Positions 8,641 to 19,111 are shown, numbered from the stretch's first letter. The stretch is 64,000 bases of DNA from Sphingobium sp. EP60837 (GCF_001658005.1 NZ_CP015986.1:62001-126000); one strand, 5' to 3'. Notes: generated by a model not told the origin, from the sequence alone. Numbers and translations are program-made.

Positions 8641-10079
8641 TGCTCGTTGAAAACATCCTTGCAGCCGCTCAAAGCATAGGCGTGGCGACGCTGGTGGCGA
8701 TCAGCATCGTCTGCTTTCTGGTCGTGACGATCCGCAATCTTGTCTCGACAATCCAGTTGCTGCTTGCCGCACGGGTCTTTGCGACCCGGATCAAACCGGC
8801 GCAGCGATCCTATGATCTCTGGTCGCGCTATGCCGACCTCGCCTTGCCGATCTCCGTCATCGCGCCATGCTTCAACGAGGAACTGTCGATAGCGGACAGC
8901 GCCCGCGCCTTGTTGGCCTTAGAATATCCGGACCACGAAGTCATCTTGGTCAATGATGGATCGAGCGATGGCACCCTTTCGGTACTGATCGAGCAATTCG
9001 ATCTGCGCCCTATCGAGCGCGAACAACTGGCGGTGCTGCAAAAGACGCGCATCCGCGGCATATATGGCTCGGCGCGCTATCCCAACTTGATCCTCATCGA
9101 CAAGGACAACGGGCGTAAAGCCGATGCGGTCAACGCGGGCCTGGGGTTTGCCGCTGCGCCGCTGGTGTGCGTCATAGATGCGGATTCCATCATCGAGCCG
9201 GACGGCCTGCTGCGCGCCGCTGAGCCTTTCATGACGGACGACGGTTCGCTGATGGCGGTGGGCGGGGCAATTCGCATCGCCAATGGCTCCATCGTCGAAG
9301 GAGGGCATGTACGCCAAATCCGCCTGCCGGGCCGCTGGTTGCCGCGCTATCAGATCCTCGAATATCTCCGCGCCTTCCTGACTGCGCGCATCGCTAATGC
9401 TCGGTTGGATATGCTGATGCTGATTTCGGGGGCCTTCGGCATGTTCCGCCGGGCGCCTCTGGTGGAAATTGGCGGCTACCGGCACGATACCGTCGGAGAG
9501 GATCTAGAGGTCGTCACCCGCATCCATCGCCGCATGAGGGAGGATAAGCGTCCGTATCGCGTCGCCTTCGTACCCGAAGTGGTCTGCTGGACCGATGCGC
9601 CGGAAAGCTGGCGGGGCCTGCGCAATCAACGGGCGCGTTGGGAACAGGGCGCGTTGGAAACCATCCTCGAACATCGCCGCATGCTGTTCAACCCGCGCTA
9701 TGGCCGCGTAGGGATGATCGGCATGCCGTTAATCGTCATAGAAGATGTGCTGGGTCCGCCATGCGAACTGTTCGGCTATCTTTTGATCCCGCTCCTCTAT
9801 CTCATGGGTATTGAATCCGGAACGATCGTCCTGGCCTTCTTCTCGATCACCGTCCTTTTTGGAACCGCGATCAGTCTTGGCACCTTGGCGCTCGAGGAGA
9901 TGCAACTTCGACGGACGCCGAGTGCGAGGGATCTCTTCATGATCGGCATCGCCGCTGTCGTGGCAAATCTCGGCTATCGTCAGGCCAATCTGGCATTCCG
10001 CATCTATGGCATGTGGCGTTTCTATAGGAAGGACAACCGCTGGGCCGCAGCGGGGCGGGCCGGATTTTCGCGCGGGTGA
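8640..10079 (+). CDS. Processive family 2 glycosyltransferase (polysaccharide synthase, YaiP/PgaC-like)
   Basis: 479 residues. An N-terminal membrane helix (about 14-45) precedes a GT-A domain with LVNDGSSDGTL (nucleotide binding), VIDADS (DxD), GEDLEVV (catalytic base) and QRARWEQG (QxxRW). Two or three C-terminal helices lie around 355-430. The QxxRW and flanking membrane helices mark processive synthases that build and extrude a polymer, as in PgaC, BcsA and HasA. It overlaps its neighbours at both ends (TGATG upstream, GTGA downstream). Together with the TPR/YaiO barrel it forms the core of a synthase-dependent export system. The sugar used cannot be told from sequence. Confidence 0.9.
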   Translation: MLVENILAAAQSIGVATLVAISIVCFLVVTIRNLVSTIQLLLAARVFATRIKPAQRSYDLWSRYADLALPISVIAPCFNEELSIADSARALLALEYPDHEVILVNDGSSDGTLSVLIEQFDLRPIEREQLAVLQKTRIRGIYGSARYPNLILIDKDNGRKADAVNAGLGFAAAPLVCVIDADSIIEPDGLLRAAEPFMTDDGSLMAVGGAIRIANGSIVEGGHVRQIRLPGRWLPRYQILEYLRAFLTARIANARLDMLMLISGAFGMFRRAPLVEIGGYRHDTVGEDLEVVTRIHRRMREDKRPYRVAFVPEVVCWTDAPESWRGLRNQRARWEQGALETILEHRRMLFNPRYGRVGMIGMPLIVIEDVLGPPCELFGYLLIPLLYLMGIESGTIVLAFFSITVLFGTAISLGTLALEEMQLRRTPSARDLFMIGIAAVVANLGYRQANLAFRIYGMWRFYRKDNRWAAAGRAGFSRG

Positions 10080-11556
10080 GGCTAGCGCATCTTTGCTTGC
10101 TTATCGCGGCGCTCGGAAGCGGCAGCATGGCGGAGGCGCAAGCGATATGGGAGGCCCCGGTGGTGAAGGGCTGGCGTGAAGCAGAAAGTATCGACGTTCA
10201 CGGCACGATGAACGATGGCATTTTCCGCCCGGACGCCATCGCGATCACAGAATTCCATGGCGTTACCGCACCAGCGCTGGTGCCCTTGGGCGAGAACATC
10301 CTTGGCTTGGCTCAGCCTCGCCCCTTTGGTGTCGAGGAGCGGGTGGTGATCCGCAAGGACGGCGGCCAGGTGGTAATGGACTGTAAGCCCGGCCGTTCTC
10401 CGGCTGGCCTCATCTTGCGCTGGCCCGATTTTCGCCTTCCAACGAGTTACCAAGGTCAGTGGCTATTGAAGGGCCACAACGATGGAAAGATCGCGGTTAC
10501 CCCGGTTAAAGCAGGGCAAGACGCCCCAGCGGTGCCTGCCGGCTACTGGAAGGGCGAAGCACTCAGCCTTGCATTCACCGAGCATGAAGATCAGGCGCTT
10601 GTCCTCGCCTGTCCGGTAGAAGGCGCGTCCGCGCTACTCCAATCTGTAACGCTCGCCCCTGCGGAGAGTAGCACCTCTGTGCTTGCGCGGGGTACGTGGA
10701 TATGGAGGGAGGAGGATTGGCGCCTGACCCGGAGGACTTTGCCGGAGCTGCTGCTGCCGCTGGTTTCACTGAACTCGCCGTGCAGGTGCCCGCCAAGGCC
10801 GATGCAGCCTTCGCGCGATTGATCGGAGCGCTGGAGCAGCGCGGCGTCGAGCTGAGGTTGTTGGACGGAGACCCATCCATGGCCACGCCTGATGGACTGA
10901 AAAGGGCGGTCGCAAGAATCAGCCATTTGCGGAGTTGGAAAGTGAGACATGGGGCTCCTCAAGGTCTCATGCTCGAACTGGATATCGAACCCTATGGCCT
11001 GTCCGGGTTCGCCGCTGATCCAGAAAGGGGATGGCGCGGTTGGGCGGTGGCGGTGCAGGCGCTGGCGGCCGCATGGGGCGGTCCTGTTGCGGTCGATGTG
11101 CCATGGTGGATGCAAAAGTCGCCAGCCGGGGCGGCGGCCGTCCGGGCCGCCAGTTCCGCCATCAGAGAATTTGTCGTGATGGCATATCGGACCGACCCCC
11201 ATTTGATTCTGGATGCCGCCGAGCCATGGTTTGGTCACGGCAAGGCGGTGCAGGTAGCGGTAGAAACCGGGTCAGTCGCGCCGGAGGTCACACAAACCTA
11301 TCGGCGCGCCAGCCGGGGAACCCTGCGCCTGAATGACAGCTCTGTTGCATTATTCCCGGCAGCGCAGGACGTGGAACCCGGAGAGGCCGTTTACGCACTG
11401 CAGGCCCAGACCATTACTGACCCGGCGCGGGTTAGCTTTCATGGGGTGGAGGATCGCGCTGCCGAAGTAGAGCGACAACTATCTCCCATATTACGTGGCT
11501 GGTCGAACTTTCGTGGTTTTCGTCTGCACGGATGGCAGCTGAAGGTTTCGGGATGA
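10076..11556 (+). pseudogene. Secreted glycosidase-like protein, interrupted by a 1-base frameshift
   Basis: The first frame (GTG 10076, signal peptide LCLLIAALGSGSMAEA) encodes about 216 residues up to GTWIWREEDWRL near 10726. There it loses sense, and the continuing homology-like sequence DPEDFAGAAAAAGFTELAVQVP appears in the -1 frame from 10726 to 11556. Adding a single G (CTGGAC in place of CTGAC) joins them into one protein of about 493 residues. The second part has a TIM-barrel feel with LELDIEPYGLSGF (D-x-E), VDVPWWM and VMAYRTDP, suggesting a glycoside-hydrolase-like enzyme. No slippery heptamer is seen at the junction. It is either a real inactivating deletion or an assembly error. 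Position suggests a polymer-trimming enzyme. Confidence 0.75.
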
Positions 11557-11780
11557 AAAAATCTGCTTAAACTGCATCAATGTAGCGTTGTGCTCTGTGG
11601 CCTATCTTATTGGACGCGTGCCACTATTCCTCTTAAGGGCCGCTGGTCTAATCCAGATCAACCCCTAACGGCCTTGTAATAAATCTCCGTCCGTGTCCTA
11701 CTGATCGGCGCAGGCATTTGCCCGCATTGCGACCCGAACTGGCCCCGCCTCCCATCCATGCGAGGCGGGGGTTTTCTTTT
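11557..11780 (+). ncRNA. Candidate structured RNA ending in a strong terminator
   Basis: No open frame of note. Around 11638-11682 a helix GGCCG...CGGCC encloses a small hairpin CTGG-TCTAAT-CCAG, and the region ends with the intrinsic terminator at 11743-11780. The compact stems directly before a terminator suggest a small RNA or a structured 3' end of the operon. I do not recognise an RNA family, so this is tentative. Confidence 0.25.
11743..11780 (+). terminator. Rho-independent terminator
   Basis: Nine-base perfect stem CCCCGCCTC (11743-11751) and GAGGCGGGG (11762-11770) with a 10-base loop, followed by GTTTTCTTTT. It ends the receiver-YaiO-GT2 operon, or a small RNA, just before the left end of the insertion element. 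Confidence 0.85.
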
Positions 11781-11783
11781 CAA

Positions 11784-11830
11784 GCGACATCGGAAAGAGT
11801 CCCCTTAGCGACACCTAAAACTGGCCCCCT
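11784..11830. repeat. IS21 left terminal inverted repeat region
   Basis: GCGACAT, then GTCCCCTTAGCGACAC, then AAAACTGGCCCCCT (11817-11830). This matches the reverse complement of the right end block by block. Confidence 0.75.
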
Positions 11831-11831
11831 T

Positions 11832-12629
11832 TCATGATGGTTCGTTGCCTGCTGGTTCAAGCGACGGAGTGGCCTTTTGCAAAAGGCCACTCCGTCGCTT
11901 TTCGCGCAATCGGTAGCTGTCGCCGCGTATCGTGATGACGTGGCTGTGGTGAAGAAGACGATCCAGGATTGCGGTGGCCACCACCGGATCGCCAAAGACG
12001 GTTCCCCATTCTCCCACGCTGCGGTTGGAAGTGATGAGCATCGCTCCTCGCTCATAACGGCGTGACACTAGCTGGAAGAACAGATGCGCGGCGTTTGGGT
12101 CGAACGGGAGGTAGCCCAGTTCGTCCACGATGAGCAGCTTAGGTTTGGCAAGGAAGGCGAGGCGCTCTTCAAGTCGCCCTTCGCCATGGGCTTTTACCAA
12201 GGCGGCAACCAGCGCCTGCGCGGTGGTGAACAGCACGGTATGGTTCTGGCGGATCACCTCCCGGCCCAACGCGATCGCCAGGTGTGATTTGCCCACGCCC
12301 GGTGGACCCAGCAGCAGCACTGCTTCTCCATGGGCGACCCAGCGGGCCGTGGCGAGCTCCCGTATCTGAAGGGGATCGACGCTGGGCTGGGCGTCAAAGT
12401 CGAACCCGTCAAGTTCGCGGGCATGCGGGAAGTGAGCGATCTTCATCGCCATCTCTACCCGGCGCTCGTCCTTGCGCGCGATTTCGCGCTCACACAGGAA
12501 CGCCAATGTCTCGCGCATGGTCAGATCCTGCCGCGCGGCCTCATCGAGCAACGTATCGAGTTGGTCGCGGATAGCGGTGAGCTTCAGCCGGCTCAGCCAG
12601 CCCAGCAGCGTTTCATGGTCGATAGCCAT
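11832..12629 (-). CDS. istB: IstB-type IS21 helper ATPase
   Basis: 265 residues from ATG 12629, which shares one base with the istA stop (TGATG) and has AGGAGG 9 bases upstream. DnaC-like AAA+ ATPase: Walker A LLGPPGVGKSHLA, Walker B LLIVDELGYLPF, and the sensor region MLITSNRSVGEW. It assists IstA in strand transfer and target selection. Length is normal for the family. Confidence 0.95.
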   Translation of the reverse strand: MAIDHETLLGWLSRLKLTAIRDQLDTLLDEAARQDLTMRETLAFLCEREIARKDERRVEMAMKIAHFPHARELDGFDFDAQPSVDPLQIRELATARWVAHGEAVLLLGPPGVGKSHLAIALGREVIRQNHTVLFTTAQALVAALVKAHGEGRLEERLAFLAKPKLLIVDELGYLPFDPNAAHLFFQLVSRRYERGAMLITSNRSVGEWGTVFGDPVVATAILDRLLHHSHVITIRGDSYRLREKRRSGLLQKATPSLEPAGNEPS

Positions 12630-13924
12630 CACCAACGCCCTCCTGCCAGCTGCTCATATTCAGCCAGGGGGCGCAGCAACTCGGGCAGATGCAGCCGTGG
12701 CTCCTCGAAGGTTTCGGCACGCCGCACAGGACCGTTGGCGCCCGCAACGCCGACAAAGTGCGCAGGGTCTGTCAGCCGGCGATGGCGACCCGCAGCCTCG
12801 GCATGCTCGGCAACCAACCGCCCCGCATGGAAGACCGACACACGTCCAGCACTGACTGTTACCTGCACGGTTTCGCCCACCAGGCGCCAGGGAACCGAGT
12901 AGGCGTTCGTATCGATCTCGACGGCACAGTCGCCGTGCACCTTGCGCACCAGCTCGCGGATCTGCCGGAACGGCGGCCGGCCATTCAAGGGCCTGAGCTT
13001 GCTCGCCTCGTCACGGACAAAGCGCTGCAGCGGGGGTTCCCCGGTCGAACCATGGCAGCGTAAATCCGCGATCTCGCGCATCCACCAGGCCAGATGCTGC
13101 TCCAGTGCCTCCATGCTGGCAAAGCCATGACCCGCTAGTGCATTGTTTTTTACGTAGCCGACGCCGCGCTCGTCCTTGCCTTTGGTGCGAGCACGATAGG
13201 GCGCGCATGCCCGCGGCCGAAAGCCCCAGTAACGTGAGAAAGCATGTAGCCGATCGTTGAGCACAACTTCCCGCGTCGCCGCGTCATGGCGCGTGACCAG
13301 CGCCGCCGCATTATCCAGCAGCACCTCTTCGGTTACGCCGCCAAAATGGCGAAAGGCTGCCTCCATGCCATCGAACCAGGCCGACTGCCGCTCATGGCGG
13401 AATGCCATCGTGAAGGGGCGGCGGGAATAGCCCAGGGTCGCGACAAAAACATATATTCGGACCCTATCACCACCGATGCAGACGCGCTTCTCGCCAAAAT
13501 CGATCTGAAGCTGGTGACCTGGCGGCGTCTCGAACCGTGTCGTCGCGCGCGCTTCTGCCGCCAGCTGTTGCCGAAAGCCAGCCACTGCTCGCTCAACCGT
13601 CCGCAAACTCGCTACGACACCGAGTTCACGGGCCAAATCCTGCCGAACGACATCGGCATTGCCCCGGTGCCGGAAAAATCGCTCACGAAGCCATGTCTCA
13701 TGACCGGCCAACATCCCGCGAAGTACCCGCCGCTGATAGGGTTGCCACCGGCCTGCCCCAAGATATCGCTTTACGGTCGTGCGCGAACAGCCAAACTCTC
13801 GCGCCAGGCGCTTGCTGCCCCAGCCCAGCTTCCTCAACCTCAGCATCGCCGTCACCTCATCAGGCTCAAGCATCGCGTCCCTCCGCAAGCCAACTGCGGA
13901 GATCGTCTCATCATCCATATTCAT
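12629..13924 (-). CDS. istA: IstA-type IS21 transposase
   Basis: 431 residues. An N-terminal helix-turn-helix (KRLAREFGCSRTTVKRYLG) precedes a DDE integrase core with QIDFGEKRV (first Asp), LLDNAAALV (second Asp) and KGKDERGVGYVKNNAL (Glu), then a C-terminal beta domain (VEIDTNAYSVPWRL). It is complete and followed directly by istB, so the element appears competent. Confidence 0.95.
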   Translation of the reverse strand: MNMDDETISAVGLRRDAMLEPDEVTAMLRLRKLGWGSKRLAREFGCSRTTVKRYLGAGRWQPYQRRVLRGMLAGHETWLRERFFRHRGNADVVRQDLARELGVVASLRTVERAVAGFRQQLAAEARATTRFETPPGHQLQIDFGEKRVCIGGDRVRIYVFVATLGYSRRPFTMAFRHERQSAWFDGMEAAFRHFGGVTEEVLLDNAAALVTRHDAATREVVLNDRLHAFSRYWGFRPRACAPYRARTKGKDERGVGYVKNNALAGHGFASMEALEQHLAWWMREIADLRCHGSTGEPPLQRFVRDEASKLRPLNGRPPFRQIRELVRKVHGDCAVEIDTNAYSVPWRLVGETVQVTVSAGRVSVFHAGRLVAEHAEAAGRHRRLTDPAHFVGVAGANGPVRRAETFEEPRLHLPELLRPLAEYEQLAGGRW

Positions 13925-13942
13925 CTGTCCCGTCCTCCTTCC

Positions 13943-13991
13943 GGAGGGGGCCAGTTTTCAGTGACGCGAGGGGGTCAGTTTTGCATGTCGC
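13943..13991. repeat. IS21 right terminal inverted repeat region
   Basis: Contains GGAGGGGGCCAGTTTT and GAGGGGGTCAGTTTT as tandem related blocks and ends in ATGTCGC, mirroring the left end. Confidence 0.75.
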
Positions 13992-14013
13992 CTAACATTT
14001 CTCCCGCTCTTGA

Positions 14014-15195
<1,182 letters not shown>

Positions 15196-15226
15196 TCCTT
15201 AAAGGAACCAACTGCCGACCAGGGCT

Positions 15227-15345
15227 GTGCAAAGCTCCAAGCTCGATTGCCATGTGCTGTCCGGCAACGACATCACCCTCTATGGCGACGGCTCGCCGAT
15301 CCGCAGCTTTTGCTATGTTTCGGACGTGGTCGACGGGCTGCTAGA
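15227..15345 (+). pseudogene. Remnant of a nucleotide-sugar epimerase/decarboxylase (UDP-glucuronate decarboxylase-like)
   Basis: A short stretch encodes LSGNDITLYGDGSPIRSF followed by CYVSDVVDGLLEL. This matches the highly conserved G-x-D-I-T-x-Y-G-D-G-x-x-x-R-S-F-x-Y-V-x-D segment of extended short-chain dehydrogenases such as UDP-glucuronate decarboxylase and dTDP-glucose dehydratase. Sequence on either side no longer resembles the family and there is no NAD-binding motif, so only an internal fragment remains. It suggests a lost sugar-nucleotide gene next to the polysaccharide loci. Confidence 0.65.
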
Positions 15346-15730
15346 GTTGCGCATAACCGACCTACACCCGGTCATCTCGGCAACCGGAAAAAAGCATCCT
15401 CTATTGGAGTTAGCGCAGTTGCGGCCGGCACCGCGTTCTGCGTGATCCACAAGCCCTTGCCCATTGACGATCATCGCCTCCGCAGTCCGGATACAAGCGC
15501 GCACGCATGTCTCCGCTGGGAAGGGGTGGCGAGCCTTTTTCGAAGGAACTGTTCGCCCAAAGGTCGAGCTATGTAATCAGAATGACAATGAGCAGCCCTG
15601 GGCCGGTGTCGAGCGCGGGACTTGCCACCAAATAAAGCGGCGTTGGCGCAGTGCAAATAACAACGCGCGAATATAAGTCGTAGCTACCGATGGGGGCGCA
15701 ATCGACAATATCCGGTGATATGTAGGAAAA
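15346..15730. other. Intergenic stretch without recognisable gene
   Basis: 385 bases between the epimerase remnant and the tRNA-Lys. Short frames here show no recognisable motif and the region reads as decayed sequence. I see no terminator with a clear T-run. Confidence 0.5.
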
Positions 15731-15806
<76 letters not shown>

Positions 15807-15929
15807 ACACTCGCTTCGGGATGATGCCGCTTGGGGCCTCACCGTGGCGTGGGCGGGCAGTTAGCATTGTCATCCAGCTTTGCAAACAGTAAATCGCCTT
15901 GCGGTAGAAATTTTTGGCCGTGCGGGACT

Positions 15930-17045
15930 TTAGCCCCAATTTCCGCTGCGCTGACGTCCACGCCGCGTCGATCGGTCGATCGCCATGATGATGCCGATGC
16001 AAAGCATCACGGTCAGCATCGACGATCCGCCATAGGACATGAAGGGGAGGGGAATGCCGACCACCGGCGCGAGGCCCATCACCATCATCAGGTTGATCGC
16101 CACATAAAAGAAAATGGTGGTGGTAAGGCCCGCTGCCACCAGCCGCGCATATTTATCCTGCGCCCGCAGCGACACGCCGATACCCCATCGGAACAGCAGG
16201 AGGAATGCACCGATCAGGAATATGCCGCCGACCAATCCCCATTCTTCCGCCATGGTCGCAAAGACGAAGTCTGTATGCCCCTCCGGCAGATAATCGAGAT
16301 GGCTTTGCGTGCCCTTCAGGAATCCCTTGCCCCAAATGCCGCCCGATCCGATCGCGATCTTGGATTGGCTGATATGGTAGCCGGCCCCCAGTGGATCGCT
16401 TTCCGGGTCCATGAAGATCAGCACGCGCTTTTGCTGATAGTCATGCAGGAAGCTGAAGGCGATCGGGACGATGGCGGCCAAGGTGAGGCCCGACCCGACA
16501 AAGAGGCGCAGCGGCAATCCGGCAAGGAACATGACCGTGACGCCGCCCGCTGCGATCATCGTCGCCGTTCCAAGGTCCGGCTGCACCAGCACCAGCGCCC
16601 AAGGCACGCCAATCAACACCAGTGCCGGCCATATGGCGGTCCAACGCCGTATCTCGCCGACCGGCAGCAGGGCGTAGAAGCGCGCGACCGCCAGCACGAT
16701 GATCGGCTTCATGAATTCGGAGGGCTGCAACTGCATGAAGCCCAGGTTGATCCACCTCTGACTGCCGCCCGCCACGCCGCCGATCAGTTCGACCAGCACC
16801 AGCGATAGTAGGACCGCGCCGTAGGCGGGAAAGGCTGAGCGGGCGAACAGCTCCAGCGGCACGCGGCTCAGCCCGAACGCCATCCCGGAAAAGAGGACGA
16901 AGCGCACGCTCTGATTGACCGCCCAGGGAGTGATGCTGCCCCCCGCCGCGCTGTAAAGGACCAGCGTTCCGAACCCTGCGATCGCCAGCAAGATGCCCAG
17001 CACGCGCCAGGGAAATTCGGTGAGGGGTTGCGGGACGATGCTCAT
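15930..17045 (-). CDS. rodA: Rod-shape peptidoglycan polymerase RodA
   Basis: 371 residues, about ten membrane helices, SEDS family. Key motifs are VQPDLGTATM (with the catalytic Asp region), WGKGFLKGTQSHLDYLPEGHTDF and PFMSYGGSSML. It polymerises glycan strands during elongation together with PBP2, whose gene overlaps it upstream by 4 bases. It is the last gene of the mreBCD-mrdA-rodA operon. Confidence 0.97.
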   Translation of the reverse strand: MSIVPQPLTEFPWRVLGILLAIAGFGTLVLYSAAGGSITPWAVNQSVRFVLFSGMAFGLSRVPLELFARSAFPAYGAVLLSLVLVELIGGVAGGSQRWINLGFMQLQPSEFMKPIIVLAVARFYALLPVGEIRRWTAIWPALVLIGVPWALVLVQPDLGTATMIAAGGVTVMFLAGLPLRLFVGSGLTLAAIVPIAFSFLHDYQQKRVLIFMDPESDPLGAGYHISQSKIAIGSGGIWGKGFLKGTQSHLDYLPEGHTDFVFATMAEEWGLVGGIFLIGAFLLLFRWGIGVSLRAQDKYARLVAAGLTTTIFFYVAINLMMVMGLAPVVGIPLPFMSYGGSSMLTVMLCIGIIMAIDRSTRRGRQRSGNWG

Positions 17046-19111
17046 TGTGCAGCCGCCGGGTTAGGGCCGGGCGGGGGTGGGGCATCGTCGTCGCCGGGTG
17101 CGGCAGTCGTAGCATTGGCCGCATTGCCTGCAGCGTTGGCGGCTTCGCTCGCGTTGCCAGCTGCGGGCGGAGCCTCTCCCTTCTCGATCGCCTTGGCAAG
17201 GCGATACGCCCCCATCTGCCGCGCCAGCCGTTCCGCAGGCGGGCCGCCCCAGCCTTTTTCCAACGTCTCCAGCTTCTCCATCGCCTTGGCCTGATCGAAC
17301 AGAAAAGACATGGTGTCGCTCGCGATCATGGGTGCGTCCTCCACGCGGTTGGTATGGCCGCCATGTTCGATGATGCAGGCGATCGCATAGCGCGGATTGT
17401 CGAAGGGAGCGAAACCCTGGAACAAGGCGTGGTCGCGTAGTTTGAAGGGCAGGGACGCGTTGCCGCGAACGCCGCCTGCGCGCTCAGCCATGGTGATGCG
17501 CCGCACTTGCGCCGTGCCCGTCTTGCCCGCGATCATGACACCCGGGATGCCCATCCGCGCAGCGCCTCCGGTACCCCCGCCATTGACCACCGCGCTCATG
17601 GCGTCGCGGATCGTCACCAGATGCTCTTCGGGCACGCCGACAGGCTCCGGGTCCGGCCTGTGTGCGCCCAGAAGGAAGTTGGGCATCAACTGCCGCCCGG
17701 TGGCCAGCCGCGCCGCCATCACCGCCATCTGCAGCGGGTTGATGAGCATATAACCCTGACCGATGGTCGCGTTCACCGTGTCATAGACCTGCCATTTCTG
17801 CCCATATTTCTTGAGCTTCCATGCAGGATCGGGAACCGTGCCGTAGCTTTGGCTGGCGAAGGGCAGGGGAAATTTCTGCCCCATGCCCACGCGGCGGGCC
17901 ATGCTGGCGATACGGTCCATGCCGATGCGCTGCGCCATCTGGTAGAAATAGATGTCGCAGCTCTGGGCGATGGCTCCGCGCATGTCGAGCGATCCGTGCC
18001 CTCGCTTCTTATGGCAGTGGAACAGCGTATTGCCGACGCGAATGGCGCCCGGACAATTGATCCGGTCCTTGGAGGAAATTCCGGCCTCCAGCAGTGCCAG
18101 CGCCACCATGGGCTTCACTGTCGATCCGGGCGGATACAGCCCCTGCAAGGTCTTGTTGCGCAGCGGGACATGGTCGTCCTTCGACAGCATTTCCCATTCC
18201 AGATGGCTGATGCCGTCGGAAAAGCTGTTGGGATCAAAGCTTGGCATCGACGCCATCGCCAATACGTCGCCATTGCGGCAGTCGAGGACGACAACCGACC
18301 CGCTCTGGGTCGCCAGCCGCCGGCCGGCATATTCCTGCAGGCCCGCATCGATCGTCAGCTTGATGGCATTGCCCGGCGTGTCGGGCCGGGTGGTCAGTTC
18401 CCGCACGATCTTGCCACGCGCGGTCACCTCCACCCGCTTCGCGCCGGGCTTGCCCGTCAATTCGCGGTCGAAGGATTTCTCCAGCCCGTCTTTGCCGACC
18501 TTGAAGCCGGGTGTGATCAGCAAGGGGTCCTTGCGCTCTTCAAAATCCTTGGCCGATGCCGCGCCGACATAGCCCAGCAGGTGGCCGACCGTGGCGCCTG
18601 CGGGATAGTAGCGGGAAAAGCCCTGGCTGGGGGCTACGCCAGGCAGGTCCGGCAACCGGACGCTGACGGCCGCGAACTGGTCATAGGTCAGTTTTTCGGC
18701 AACCTGCACGGGCCGGAAGCCCGGCGACTTCTCCATTTCGGTCCGGATGCGTTCCACATCCTCAGGCGCAAGGGCTAGCAGGTGCGTCAGGCTGCGGATC
18801 GTCCCCTCTGGATCCGTGACCCGCTCGGGAATCAGATCGACGCGAAAGTCGGTGCGGTTGTTGGCAAGAGGCTTGCCGGTCCGGTCCAGAATCCACCCGC
18901 GCCTGGGCGGGATCAACGTCAGGTTAACGCGATTGCTCTCCGCCAGGACGTTATATTTCTCATTCTCCGCAACGCTGATCCACCCCATCCGGCCGATCAG
19001 CAGCGCGCCGATGCCAGCTTGCAATCCACCCACCACCATCGCGCGGCGGGTGAAGGTAAAGGACAGCGATGCTTCGGTAACGGTCTTCCGCTTGAGCTTG
19101 GGCAGCTTCAT
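17042..19111 (-). CDS. mrdA: Penicillin-binding protein 2 (elongation transpeptidase)
   Basis: 689 residues from ATG 19111, where ATGA overlaps the mreD stop. One N-terminal membrane helix, then the PBP dimerisation domain (PRRGWILDRTGKPLANN) and the transpeptidase domain with STVK (catalytic Ser in YPPGSTVKPM), SCD motif (AQSCDIYFY) and KTGTAQ. The C-terminus has a low-complexity Ala/Asn/Pro tail after EKGEAPP. The frame remains open upstream of 19111 but that sequence lies inside mreD and lacks a ribosome site. Confidence 0.96.
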   Translation of the reverse strand: MKLPKLKRKTVTEASLSFTFTRRAMVVGGLQAGIGALLIGRMGWISVAENEKYNVLAESNRVNLTLIPPRRGWILDRTGKPLANNRTDFRVDLIPERVTDPEGTIRSLTHLLALAPEDVERIRTEMEKSPGFRPVQVAEKLTYDQFAAVSVRLPDLPGVAPSQGFSRYYPAGATVGHLLGYVGAASAKDFEERKDPLLITPGFKVGKDGLEKSFDRELTGKPGAKRVEVTARGKIVRELTTRPDTPGNAIKLTIDAGLQEYAGRRLATQSGSVVVLDCRNGDVLAMASMPSFDPNSFSDGISHLEWEMLSKDDHVPLRNKTLQGLYPPGSTVKPMVALALLEAGISSKDRINCPGAIRVGNTLFHCHKKRGHGSLDMRGAIAQSCDIYFYQMAQRIGMDRIASMARRVGMGQKFPLPFASQSYGTVPDPAWKLKKYGQKWQVYDTVNATIGQGYMLINPLQMAVMAARLATGRQLMPNFLLGAHRPDPEPVGVPEEHLVTIRDAMSAVVNGGGTGGAARMGIPGVMIAGKTGTAQVRRITMAERAGGVRGNASLPFKLRDHALFQGFAPFDNPRYAIACIIEHGGHTNRVEDAPMIASDTMSFLFDQAKAMEKLETLEKGWGGPPAERLARQMGAYRLAKAIEKGEAPPAAGNASEAANAAGNAANATTAAPGDDDAPPPPGPNPAAAQ

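Larger units (their letters stand above)
11784..13991 (-). mobile_element. IS21-family insertion sequence (istA-istB)
   Basis: About 2.2 kb. The outer ends are matching inverted sequences: GCGACAT at 11784 and ATGTCGC ending at 13991. Inside each end are partly repeated blocks containing AAACTGGCCCCCT or AAACTGACCCCCT in inverted orientation, the multiple terminal repeats typical of IS21 elements. It encodes an intact IstA transposase and IstB helper ATPase. The exact terminal bases and target duplication could not be fixed by eye. Both genes are full length, so the element may be active. Confidence 0.9.

Noticed and set aside
10676..10830. Programmed -1 frameshift in the hydrolase-like gene
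   Set aside because: No slippery heptamer or downstream structure is apparent; a 1-base deletion or sequence error explains it better.
17507..18778. Long plus-strand open frame of 423 codons
   Set aside because: Fully antisense to mrdA, whose motifs are intact; composition is a shadow of the high-GC coding strand.
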